DNA from: Antarctobacter heliothermus
Lineage (GTDB): Bacteria; Pseudomonadota; Alphaproteobacteria; Rhodobacterales; Rhodobacteraceae
Length of the DNA: 64,000 nucleotides
NCBI RefSeq assembly: GCF_002237555.1
Contig: NZ_CP022540.1
Coordinates: 496,001-560,000 of the forward strand
Reading direction: 5' to 3'
Of this stretch, positions 56,382-64,000 are shown piece by piece (position 1 is the first letter of the stretch; each line of letters opens with the position of its first letter). Made by a program: the position numbers and the translations under genes. The notes below the pieces were generated by a model. It saw nothing but the letters and a program-made list of their open reading frames with translations. It was not told the DNA's origin and did not search any database.

Positions 56382-56628
56382 GTCGATTTCTCCTGCGAGG
56401 CAAGGATCATTCAGGTGACATGCAGGGCCGGACCGGTCGATCCAATAAGCCTGACCTCTGCACGCATGAGCTTAAGATAGTGGTTTCCGGCGGCGGGGCG
56501 AAGCAGCCCCACAGCTTCGTGAACGCGCCCCACGGCTGATCCCCGTGGTGCCGATCCTTATCAATTCGGTAATATAGCCGCTGACCCGCCCCGAGCAAAC
56601 AAACCTTGTTCACCCGGGGCAAGCTGTA

Positions 56629-58470
56629 TCAGACGATCAGGAAATCGTCGGCCCCGATGGTAGGCAAAGACGACAACTGGGCAAAGGCCACGGCTTCGGC
56701 ATCGCCGCTGCCATCGCTGTCGTAGTAGACCTTACCGGTATCGGTCTCATAGATGATGCGCTGGTCTGCGGTGGTGGTAACGCCATCGACGTTCGCGACA
56801 AACATGCCAGCATCCAGCGCGCCGCTGGTCAGCCCGGTGAACACCGCGCTGTCCAGAACCATCACGTCCTCGCCAGCGACGAAATCAAGGATACGGTCCT
56901 CGTTTGCGGGATCAAGCGCCGAGTTGAAGACAAAGCTATCCGCATCGTCGCCACCGCGCAGGACGTCCTTGCCCTCGCCGCCGTTGATCGTGTCCATCCC
57001 GTCATATCCGTACAGAATGTTCCGGCCAGCGTCGCCGATCAGCATGTCATCGTGGTTCGAGGCGTAGACATGCTCGAAACCTGAAATCACATCGCCTTCG
57101 GCGTCACCGCCAGAGGCCTGTTGCTTGCCAAAGGCATCCGCGTTGAGGTCCACCGTAACGCCACCGGCAGAATCCGTGTATTGCAGGACGTCGGACCCGC
57201 TGCCGCCCTCCATGGTATCGGCACCTTCGCCGCCCCGGATCGTGTCATTGCTCGCCCCGCCGTCGATCACATCATCGCCGTCAAAGCCAAGGATGTAGTT
57301 CTTGCCCGCATCGCCGGTCAGGTCATCGCCGAAATCAGATCCTTGGATGTTCTCGAAACCGGACAGAACGTCGCCTTCGCCGTCGCCACCAGAGGCCGAC
57401 TGAAAGCCGTCCAGACCAACCGTCAGGTTGACCGTGACGCCAGCCGCAGAGCCAAGGTATCTGACCCAGTCGTTCCCGTTGCCACCGTCCAGTGTATCGG
57501 CACCCATTCCGCCGCGCAGAACGTCGTCTCCATCCATGCCGTTGATGATGTCATCGCCGTCATAACCGAACAGAATGTTGCGCCCGGCGTTGCCGGTGAT
57601 CACGTCAGCATGATCCGACGCATAGACATTCTCAAAGTTGGAGATGACGTCGCCCTCTGCATCGCCACCCGATGCCTGCTGGAATCCGGCGCTGTCCTCA
57701 TTCAGGTCGACCGTGACGCCAGCGGTTGAGCCGACGTAATACAGGACGTCCTCATCCGCGCCGCCGTCCAGAGTATCCGCGCCCGCGCCGCCAGAGATGG
57801 TGTCATCGCCCGCGTCGCCGCTGATCACATCGTTGCCACCCTGACCGTCAAGGCTGTCGTCGCCAGCCAGCCCCAAAATCAGGTTCATTCCCCGATCACC
57901 GACAAGGGTATCGTCCTGTGGAGTTCCTATGACATTGTCGATCACGTCCGCGATATCGACATTCATCGACCCAAGGTCGATCAGGTCACCATCGACAGCG
58001 GCGCGCAGCGAAATCACCGCCACATCATCTCCAAAGACGTCCTGAGCACCCGTGTATGTCACCACGTCGCCGTCGCTCAGGTAATCCGTGATGTCATCGC
58101 GTGTACCTGTCAGGTATAGCGTGCCGGACCCGCCGCCAGTCACCGTGACATCCTGCGTTGCAGTGGCATCAAGCGTCCCGTCCCCGACCTTGAACTCCAG
58201 CGTCATGATTTCGGACTTCTTGGCGATGCTGTTGAACTTGATGTCCGAGATATCGACGTTCCCGGCGGAATCTTCGTCAAACAACAAGTCTGTTGGCAGC
58301 TTCTTGGATATGGATTTCTTCGTCTTGTCCGTCGTTTCCTGCTGAAAGATCTGCAACCATTGGCCGCCAGGGCTTGCCTGTTGGCAGTCAGCCCAGTCGA
58401 AACCGAGGCCGAAGTTCAAATTGGCATGGTTGCCTGACAAACAATTGGCAAAGTAAGAGAACGAAAACAT
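56629..58470 (-). CDS. RTX-type calcium-binding secreted protein
   Basis: The 613-residue acidic protein has no N-terminal Sec signal. Glycine-aspartate nonapeptides (GGxGxDxLx type) run from about residue 180 to 510, arranged as three ~93-residue tandem units. Each unit has a spacer with the motif ASGGDAEGDVISxFENV. The last ~100 residues (ADSFVFNSALDPANEDRILDF..., GADDFLIV) match the C-terminal domain of proteins exported by type I secretion. The first ~170 residues are unique and contain two to three Cys (NCLSG, WADCQQ). It probably binds Ca2+ outside the cell; its role is not evident. No type I secretion genes are adjacent. Confidence 0.85.
   Translation of the reverse strand: MFSFSYFANCLSGNHANLNFGLGFDWADCQQASPGGQWLQIFQQETTDKTKKSISKKLPTDLLFDEDSAGNVDISDIKFNSIAKKSEIMTLEFKVGDGTLDATATQDVTVTGGGSGTLYLTGTRDDITDYLSDGDVVTYTGAQDVFGDDVAVISLRAAVDGDLIDLGSMNVDIADVIDNVIGTPQDDTLVGDRGMNLILGLAGDDSLDGQGGNDVISGDAGDDTISGGAGADTLDGGADEDVLYYVGSTAGVTVDLNEDSAGFQQASGGDAEGDVISNFENVYASDHADVITGNAGRNILFGYDGDDIINGMDGDDVLRGGMGADTLDGGNGNDWVRYLGSAAGVTVNLTVGLDGFQSASGGDGEGDVLSGFENIQGSDFGDDLTGDAGKNYILGFDGDDVIDGGASNDTIRGGEGADTMEGGSGSDVLQYTDSAGGVTVDLNADAFGKQQASGGDAEGDVISGFEHVYASNHDDMLIGDAGRNILYGYDGMDTINGGEGKDVLRGGDDADSFVFNSALDPANEDRILDFVAGEDVMVLDSAVFTGLTSGALDAGMFVANVDGVTTTADQRIIYETDTGKVYYDSDGSGDAEAVAFAQLSSLPTIGADDFLIV
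56905..57900 (-). repeat. three tandem 279-bp coding repeats within the RTX gene
   Basis: The motif encoding ASGGD(A/G)EGDV(I/L)S recurs with starts near 57110, 57389 and 57668, exactly 279 bp apart. The intervening nonapeptide blocks are also alike (NILFGYDG, YILGFDG, NILYGYDG). This points to duplication of a 93-residue unit. Confidence 0.75.
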
Positions 58471-58606
58471 GACGTGCCTTTCCTGATTGTGGACCCACGG
58501 GTGGCCGGCGATGGTCGGACAGGGGCGGGAGCTGGTGCAGAAAGAGCACACAAACCCCGATCTGACCGGCCGGATCAAGCGGCGTGTCCGAACGTCGGAT
58601 TCCTTA

Positions 58607-58622
58607 TTAAGCTTTCATTAAC
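58607..58622 (+). promoter_or_regulatory. candidate CtrA binding site 1
   Basis: TTAA-GCTTTCA-TTAAC matches the full consensus TTAA-N7-TTAAC of the alphaproteobacterial regulator CtrA. It lies 137 bp upstream of the RTX start codon. Confidence 0.6.
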
Positions 58623-58835
58623 CTTGAGATTGTGTTTGGCTTATGGAGCGATTTGGGAATATGTGGGGCTGTTGCGTGGCCCTGCCCCTAGACGTTGAGG
58701 TGTCCAGCCGGCCATCCGCGGCCCAAACACCGTCAAATCCCGCACACTGTCCCATCACCGGAAACATTTCCGCATTGATGCCCTCAATGTTTCTACGGTG
58801 GCCCCAATTTTCGCCACATTTGCCGTTCATCTTCA

Positions 58836-58850
58836 TTAACAGAACGTTAA
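58836..58850. promoter_or_regulatory. candidate CtrA binding site 2
   Basis: TTAA-CAGAACG-TTAA has both half-sites at the same 7-bp spacing, but the base after the second half is G instead of C. It ends 13 bp before the dehydrogenase start codon and overlaps its ribosome site region. Confidence 0.5.
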
Positions 58851-58863
58851 GGGATGAAGCCTC

Positions 58864-60240
58864 ATGGTCTCCACAACACTTCAGAACGCACGCATTGACC
58901 GGCGCGCACGGGTTACACGGATCGAACCGGCGATCCATCTTGTGGCGGACAATGCCCCGTCAAAGGCCGCTTTCGAAAACATCGCCATCATCGGGCTGGG
59001 CTATGTCGGCCTGCCGCTGGCGGTGCGATTGGCTGGAAAGTTCGAACGGGTTCAGGGTCTTGATATCTCCACGCGCCGCGTGGATGAGATCAGACGCGGC
59101 TTTGACGCATCCAACGAAGTCGATGAAGTCCTGCTGCGCCACTGCGGCCTGCGTGCAAGCACGCACGGTGCAGAGATCGCCGACGCGTCCTTTTACATCG
59201 TCACCGTCCCGACACCGATCAACGACGCCCGCCAACCCGATCTGACGCCGCTGATTTCCGCATGCGAGACCGTCGGTCAGCACCTGAAAAAAGGCGATGT
59301 GGTGGTCTTTGAATCGACCGTCTATCCCGGTGCCACCGAAGAAATCTGCGCCCCGATCCTCGAAGATCTGTCCGGCCTCAAGATGGGAGACGGTTTTGGC
59401 CTGGCCTACAGCCCCGAGCGGATCAATCCCGGCGACAAGGTCAACACCGTCACGAATGTGGTCAAGGTCATCTCTGGCGATTCAGAGGCAACGCTGAACC
59501 GGGTCCGCGCCGTCTATGAGACCGTGATTGACGCGGGCCTGCACGCCGCGCCGACCATCAAGGTCGCCGAGGCGTCAAAGGTTCTTGAGAACACCCAGCG
59601 CGACATCAACATCGCGTTGATGAACGAAATGTCGATGATCTGTGACAAGATCGGCGTCAACACCCATGACGTGATCGAGGCCGCCGCAACCAAGTGGAAC
59701 TTTGTCCGCATGACCCCCGGCCTTGTGGGCGGGCACTGCATCGGGGTCGATCCCTACTATCTGGCGACACTGGCGGAAAAAGTCGGCCACACGCCACAGC
59801 TGATCATGGCCGGGCGGCGCACAAATGAGGCGATGGTGCGCCACACGGCGGATGCGGCGCTGCGCTTTTTGCTCAAACAGGGTGGGGCAATCGCGGGCAA
59901 ACGTGTTGCCATCTGCGGCGTCACCTTCAAGGAAGACGTGCCCGACATGCGCAACTCCAAGGCGCTGGACCTGATCACGATGCTGCGCGGCTACGGGATC
60001 GAAATGCTGGTGCATGATCCGCACTGCGATCAGGACGAAGCCGAGGCTTATGGCCTGACGCTGTGTGACACCGAAGAGTTGGCCAATCTGGACCTGATGA
60101 TCCTGACCACCGCGCACCGCGAATACCTCAATGACCGGACATTCCTGAGTCGCATCCGCGACGGCGGGGTTCTGATGGATGTCAAAGGCGTTCACCGGAA
60201 ATCGGACAGATCCGACACCTTGACCTACTGGTCGCTGTAA
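58864..60240 (+). CDS. nucleotide sugar dehydrogenase (UDP-HexNAc 6-dehydrogenase type)
   Basis: The 458-residue protein is of the WbpA/TviB type, oxidising a UDP-N-acetylhexosamine to the uronic acid with two NAD+ for surface polysaccharide. It has the Rossmann motif IGLGYVGLP at about residue 42, the substrate-domain helix, and catalytic Cys292 in GGHCIGVDPYY. About 40 extra residues precede the fold. The ATG is preceded by AGGGAT. It begins a run that continues with an SGNH-like protein and a glycosyltransferase. The exact sugar (GlcNAc, GalNAc or ManNAc) is not resolved. Confidence 0.9.
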   Translation: MVSTTLQNARIDRRARVTRIEPAIHLVADNAPSKAAFENIAIIGLGYVGLPLAVRLAGKFERVQGLDISTRRVDEIRRGFDASNEVDEVLLRHCGLRASTHGAEIADASFYIVTVPTPINDARQPDLTPLISACETVGQHLKKGDVVVFESTVYPGATEEICAPILEDLSGLKMGDGFGLAYSPERINPGDKVNTVTNVVKVISGDSEATLNRVRAVYETVIDAGLHAAPTIKVAEASKVLENTQRDINIALMNEMSMICDKIGVNTHDVIEAAATKWNFVRMTPGLVGGHCIGVDPYYLATLAEKVGHTPQLIMAGRRTNEAMVRHTADAALRFLLKQGGAIAGKRVAICGVTFKEDVPDMRNSKALDLITMLRGYGIEMLVHDPHCDQDEAEAYGLTLCDTEELANLDLMILTTAHREYLNDRTFLSRIRDGGVLMDVKGVHRKSDRSDTLTYWSL

Positions 60241-60266
60241 TTGGGCAAACGCGGGGGCGCGAAAAG

Positions 60267-62294
60267 ATGTTCACTGTCACACCGATCGGCTCATGCCGGA
60301 TTGCGACGCCGCTGCGTCTGGGCCACTCGACGCGCGGTATCCGCCTGAACCTGAACCGCAGCTACGGCTATTGCCATTCACCCGCCGAGGCGGTGCAACT
60401 GGCGCGTTTCCTGAGGGGTGAGGTGACGATTGCCGCAGATGTCTGGCCCTTGGTGTCGCGGTCACATCGTCTTGAAACGCTGTCGTCCGAAACGCATGTT
60501 CCCTCCGATCTCTATGTGATCGAACTAGCCTCTGCCAAGGAACTGACCATCGACGGCGTGTCGGTCCAGTTGAACTATCTGAAATCGACTTACCCCGATT
60601 TCTTTGCCGATCCTGACCGGATGCAAGGATTTTGGGACGCGGCGCAGGCCGGCGATCGGGCCAGAACCACAGCCTTTCTAGACACGGCATGGTCTGCCAC
60701 CGACGCGCAACGCGCGGACTCTGCCGTGTTGTCCCGGATCACGCTGAATTACGTCACGCCCGACAGTTTGGCACAGGACATCCAGACACTGGGACGTCTG
60801 TTGCCGGACGTCATGTTTGTCTCTCACGTCAATGCGCGCAAGCCGGACGGCCAAACCATCAAATCCCGCGCCAGCTTTATCTCATTGGTCAGCGACGGCG
60901 TCCGCGACGCCGGGTTCGACCTGTATGACCCGACGCAGTTGATGGCCGAATTCGGCCAACCTGCGGCGATAGAGGATGACAGCACCAGTCTTGCCCATTT
61001 CACCACGTCCTTCAGCACTGCGGTCATGGATGACTGGATGGCTCGGTTCATTGCCCCCCGGACGGATGCGGCGGTTGCAAGCGGTACAGCCCCCGCCGAG
61101 ACGCTGCGCGCCCAGATCGACGCGGCATGCGCGGCGGGACACTACGCCGATGCGACAAGCCGGCTGTCGGCCCTCTCCAGCAAGACCGAAGACCACCGCC
61201 CCCTTGGGAAAAAGGTACACCGCGCCCAAAAAGCCGCGCAGGCCCGGTTCCACAAGGAACTGTCGGCCACGGCAGAGACTGCGGCCAGCACATTGGACAT
61301 CGCGGCCATGGTCCAAGAGGCGGGTCGGCTGGGCCTGTTCGAGACTGCCCTGATATTGGCGACGGATGCGGAGGATCGTTTCGTTTCTCTGCCTTGCCAC
61401 GTCCTGACCGATGTGGCTGTGCGGGCTGCGGCCGGAGGCGATACCCTCAGTGCCGTGCGTTTCGCGATCGCTGCCTGCCACCAGCATGGTACTGCAGACC
61501 GCGCCGCGCAGGTACTGGCCGATCTTGTGGTCACGCATCGGACGGACCTTTCAGGAGTGCTGGAGCCAAAGGCGCTGGCGAAGGTCCAGTCGTATCTTTC
61601 CGTGGCAGACATCGAAACGGCACTAACGCATACAGACGCCCCGATAAGAACGCTGATCTCTAGCCGCCTGACCGCGGTAGAGCTGACCCGGATCGCAACC
61701 AGCCTTGCCGAGAAACGAGGCGTCGACGCGGCGGCTCGTGTCCTGGCCCATTGGCGCGACCTGCACGACATGCCCCGCTTTCGCGACAAGGGGTTGGTCG
61801 CCCTGCTTGATGACTGGACCGAAAAGGCGACAAGACTTCCGCGCCCACTGGACCGCATCTGTGCCCTGACCGCCATACAACAGGCCGATCCGCGCCACAA
61901 CGCCACCCGTGAAGCGCTGCGCACGGCCAGGATTGACTTGGTGTCCCGATTTCGCGCGGCGGGCAAGGCGCGCGACTGGACGGCACTGTCCGCCTTGGCC
62001 ACAGAGGTTCAGGCCATTGCGATCCCGCTGCCGGAATACGATCTTTGGCGCGCAAGAGTACAATTCGACGAGGGCGATTTCGCCCGCGCCATCGACTATG
62101 GCAGCGTCGCGGCGGACAAGATGCCCGACAGGATCAATGTCTGGGTGCTATTGATGCGCGCTGCGGTCAAGGCCGGGGACACTCCCCTTGCGGCAAAGGC
62201 CGCAGACCGGGTCATCGCGCTGTCGGATGAGACAACCTACAAACTGCGCACGCAGGCCGAAGCCGTGCAACGCAAACTGCACGCCGAGGTGTAA
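60267..62294 (+). CDS. unknown protein, possible SGNH-like N-domain plus helical repeats
   Basis: I do not recognise this 675-residue protein with certainty. Its N-terminus reads VTPIGSCRIATPLR, where GSCR resembles the nucleophile block of SGNH/GSCFA-type esterases. A possible later Asp/His pair lies at Asp238 and His244 (DDSTSLAHFT). From about residue 270 the sequence is alpha-helical and Ala/Leu/Arg-rich in a TPR-like manner to the end. No signal peptide or membrane segment is present. It lies 26 bp after the sugar dehydrogenase and 3 bp before a glycosyltransferase, so it probably modifies or organises polysaccharide synthesis in the cytoplasm. Confidence 0.5.
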   Translation: MFTVTPIGSCRIATPLRLGHSTRGIRLNLNRSYGYCHSPAEAVQLARFLRGEVTIAADVWPLVSRSHRLETLSSETHVPSDLYVIELASAKELTIDGVSVQLNYLKSTYPDFFADPDRMQGFWDAAQAGDRARTTAFLDTAWSATDAQRADSAVLSRITLNYVTPDSLAQDIQTLGRLLPDVMFVSHVNARKPDGQTIKSRASFISLVSDGVRDAGFDLYDPTQLMAEFGQPAAIEDDSTSLAHFTTSFSTAVMDDWMARFIAPRTDAAVASGTAPAETLRAQIDAACAAGHYADATSRLSALSSKTEDHRPLGKKVHRAQKAAQARFHKELSATAETAASTLDIAAMVQEAGRLGLFETALILATDAEDRFVSLPCHVLTDVAVRAAAGGDTLSAVRFAIAACHQHGTADRAAQVLADLVVTHRTDLSGVLEPKALAKVQSYLSVADIETALTHTDAPIRTLISSRLTAVELTRIATSLAEKRGVDAAARVLAHWRDLHDMPRFRDKGLVALLDDWTEKATRLPRPLDRICALTAIQQADPRHNATREALRTARIDLVSRFRAAGKARDWTALSALATEVQAIAIPLPEYDLWRARVQFDEGDFARAIDYGSVAADKMPDRINVWVLLMRAAVKAGDTPLAAKAADRVIALSDETTYKLRTQAEAVQRKLHAEV

Positions 62295-62297
62295 GAG

Positions 62298-64000
62298 ATG
62301 GTGTCGCTTGCGGAACAGATCACCCTGACCAGTAGCGGCTTGCCGCTGCCCGATGGTGTGTCGCAAGAGATTTTCGACCTGTCGAGAAACATAAAGCGGT
62401 CAGAAATGGCGGCGGACATCCTCAAACGGCTGGAGCCGGTTCTGAGAGACTACCGCACGGACAGAAACATCGCTGTGGCCTGTGGTCTCTTGTTGGAAAA
62501 GACTGGCACAGAGCGCGACATGCGGTCCCTTTGGGATCAACTTCAGGGCCGCTACCCGGAGGATGGGCTGGCCCTGCGGATGCTGATGCGGTGGTATCGC
62601 CGGGACGGGCGGGTTGCGGATGGCGTCGACCATATCGCGCGTCTCTACCCGGATTGCTGGCGCACCCTGTCACAGGCACGGATTGCCCTGCCCGGTCTTG
62701 CCGAACTCAAGGCGTGGGATGAGCTTGATCAGCTTTGGGCCACCCTGTCCGTCCTGCACCCGCAGGATCGGTCCCTGCGGATGGACTATATCAAGGCACT
62801 TTTGGAACAGTCGCGATATATCGATGCTGCAGCGGTTGCCAAAGGCGTATATGCCCGCGAACGTATGGGCAGAGCATCTCAAGAAATGCTCGCCACAGTT
62901 GAGCACAAAGCAGGCATGATGGCCAAATACAACCTGTCGCACTCTGCGACGGTGATCAATGAGATCTTTGCGCGGTCGCCGTCGCCGCGCCAAATGGCGT
63001 GTGCGCCGAAAATCGTCTTCTTCAGCGGACAATTGGGCACTGGCGGGGCCGAGCGTCAGATGACGCGCATTGCCTGCGCCTTCAAGGAACGCAGCACCAA
63101 AGCCAACAGCCCATCTCCCGAAGTTTGGGTCAAACACACCAACCCGGCCACGGGGGCCGATTTCTATCGCCCGATGATGGCCGAGGCCGGCGTGCCGGTC
63201 CGGGTCTTGGCCGAGGAACGGCAGATCCAGACCGCCGAGTTGGGTGGCATATCCGCCGAACTGGCAGAGTTGATCGACCTGCTGGCCCCTGACGTGCATC
63301 GGCACACCTGCCAATTGCTCGGCCATTTCCGCGCACATCAGACTGATGTCGCCTATCTGTGGCAGGACGGCGGGATCGTGCAGTCGGCTATTGCCGCTGT
63401 TTTGGCTGGCGTACCGCGCATCGTCACATCATTCCGAGGGCTGCCGCCCAACCTGCGCCCGACCTTTTACCGCGATGAACTGCCGGTGCTCTATAGCGCG
63501 CTTGCGCGAATGCCGCATGTCACGCTGACCGCCAACAGCCAAAGGGCGGCCGCCGCCTATGAGGACTGGCTGGACCTTGCGCCCGGAACGGTTCAGGTGA
63601 TCCCGAATGCCGTCAATGTCATGACGTCAGACGGCGACGCGACCGACACGGCGCTCTGGTCCGACATCCTCAGCCAAACAGAAACTTGCATCAAAACCGT
63701 GCTGGGCGTGTTCCGGTTCGATAGCAACAAGCGCCCTCTCCAGTGGGTCGAGACCGCCGCCCGCTATCTGGCCCGGCACGATGACACCCGCTTTGTGATG
63801 CTGGGAGACGGGGCGCTGCTGCCAGAGACGCGCGCGTTGATCGACGAACTGGGCCTGTCGCACCGCATCTTTGCGGTGGGCATCCGCAGCAACGTCGGCT
63901 TTTACATGCACCGGGCGGATCTGCTGATGCACCTTGCCCAGATGGAAGGCCTGCCCAACGTCCTGATCGAAAGCCAACTTGTCGGGACACCCGTTCTTGC
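62298..64000 (+). CDS. GT4-type glycosyltransferase with helical N-terminal extension, 3' end outside the window
   Basis: This frame is open from ATG 62298 to the last base of the window (567 codons, no stop). The first ~235 residues are helical and TPR-like (DLSRNIKRSEMAADILKRL..., LRMLMRWYRRDGRV). From about residue 237 a GT-B glycosyltransferase begins: VFFSGQLGTGGAERQM, later LTANSQRAA, VIPNAVNV, VFRFDSNKRP and VMLGDGALLPE. The GT4 acceptor-side EGLPNVLIES motif is near the end. It should add a sugar during surface polysaccharide synthesis, using a nucleotide sugar that may include the uronic acid made by the upstream dehydrogenase. Only ATG-AG-TAA spacing separates it from the previous gene. 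Confidence 0.85.
   Translation, partial: MVSLAEQITLTSSGLPLPDGVSQEIFDLSRNIKRSEMAADILKRLEPVLRDYRTDRNIAVACGLLLEKTGTERDMRSLWDQLQGRYPEDGLALRMLMRWYRRDGRVADGVDHIARLYPDCWRTLSQARIALPGLAELKAWDELDQLWATLSVLHPQDRSLRMDYIKALLEQSRYIDAAAVAKGVYARERMGRASQEMLATVEHKAGMMAKYNLSHSATVINEIFARSPSPRQMACAPKIVFFSGQLGTGGAERQMTRIACAFKERSTKANSPSPEVWVKHTNPATGADFYRPMMAEAGVPVRVLAEERQIQTAELGGISAELAELIDLLAPDVHRHTCQLLGHFRAHQTDVAYLWQDGGIVQSAIAAVLAGVPRIVTSFRGLPPNLRPTFYRDELPVLYSALARMPHVTLTANSQRAAAAYEDWLDLAPGTVQVIPNAVNVMTSDGDATDTALWSDILSQTETCIKTVLGVFRFDSNKRPLQWVETAARYLARHDDTRFVMLGDGALLPETRALIDELGLSHRIFAVGIRSNVGFYMHRADLLMHLAQMEGLPNVLIESQLVGTPVL

Larger units (their letters stand above)
58471..58863. other. divergent spacer of the RTX and polysaccharide genes
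   Basis: No gene is seen. The region holds the promoters of both flanking genes and two TTAA-N7-TTAA sites, listed separately. It is AT-richer than the coding DNA around it. Confidence 0.6.

Noticed and set aside
56905..57900. CRISPR-like or non-coding repeat array
   Set aside because: The 279-bp periodicity is in frame inside an RTX gene and encodes protein repeats; there are no short repeat-spacer units.
58643..59245. 200-codon forward frame overlapping the dehydrogenase start
   Set aside because: It is out of frame with the clear dehydrogenase gene and shows no family features.

Overview
The window is high-GC, gene-dense DNA whose gene content and neighbourhoods (panCB pair, DUF2125 protein, MotA/OmpA pair, MetOD1 protein, FbpA/AfuA-type and Phn-type ABC operons, CtrA-type half-sites) point to an alphaproteobacterium of the Rhodobacteraceae (Roseobacter-like). 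This assignment is inferred from protein character; no rRNA, tRNA or CRISPR array was recognised.

Layout. 1-13.4 kb is mostly housekeeping: the 3' part of gloB, clpA with an overlapping M23 peptidase gene, a proton-channel pair (MotA/ExbB-like plus a 1111-residue MotB/OmpA-like coiled-coil protein), a TetR regulator divergent from a homocysteine S-methyltransferase, a ChaC-type cyclotransferase, a DUF2125 protein and an M20 deacylase. 13.4-15.1 kb is panB-panC. 15.3-24.2 kb is a family-5 (peptide-type) ABC transporter whose binding protein is separated from its permeases by a periplasmic ClpP-like protein and a decayed haloacetate-dehalogenase-like gene; two short-chain dehydrogenases follow. 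24.6-26.0 kb is a complete IS256-family insertion with a 9-bp target duplication. It sits in the 3' end of a chemoreceptor gene, whose C-terminus is now encoded by the IS end.

28.1-32.0 kb holds a P1 peptidase, an SseB-like protein with a uracil-DNA glycosylase, and an ArsR repressor with an ArsP-type permease behind two palindromic operators. 32.2-34.5 kb carries capsule export genes kpsT and kpsE-like, without kpsM. 34.9-40.8 kb has two large hybrid histidine kinases facing each other, the second preceded by a MetOD1 protein. 40.8-42.4 kb is a decayed stretch with an IS3 remnant.

42.4-55.2 kb is the most interesting part, a run of phosphorus-related genes: an inositol-monophosphatase-family phosphatase; an AfuABC-like importer (family members move Fe3+ or sugar phosphates); a NUDIX hydrolase overlapping a Na/Pi cotransporter gene; then, divergently, a DeoR regulator and a tightly coupled phnD-phnC-phnE-phnE-HAD operon with no C-P lyase genes. 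The HAD protein has Phe where the acid/base Asp of motif I is usual. I infer that this is an organophosphate (phosphoester or phosphonate) acquisition region.

55.3-58.5 kb has a ferric-reductase-like membrane protein with a Tat-exported intradiol-dioxygenase-like protein, and an RTX protein with three 93-residue repeats. 58.9 kb to the end starts a surface polysaccharide cluster: a UDP-sugar dehydrogenase, an unrecognised SGNH-like plus helical protein, and a GT4 glycosyltransferase cut by the window edge. Two CtrA-type sites (TTAA-N7-TTAA) lie between the RTX gene and this cluster.
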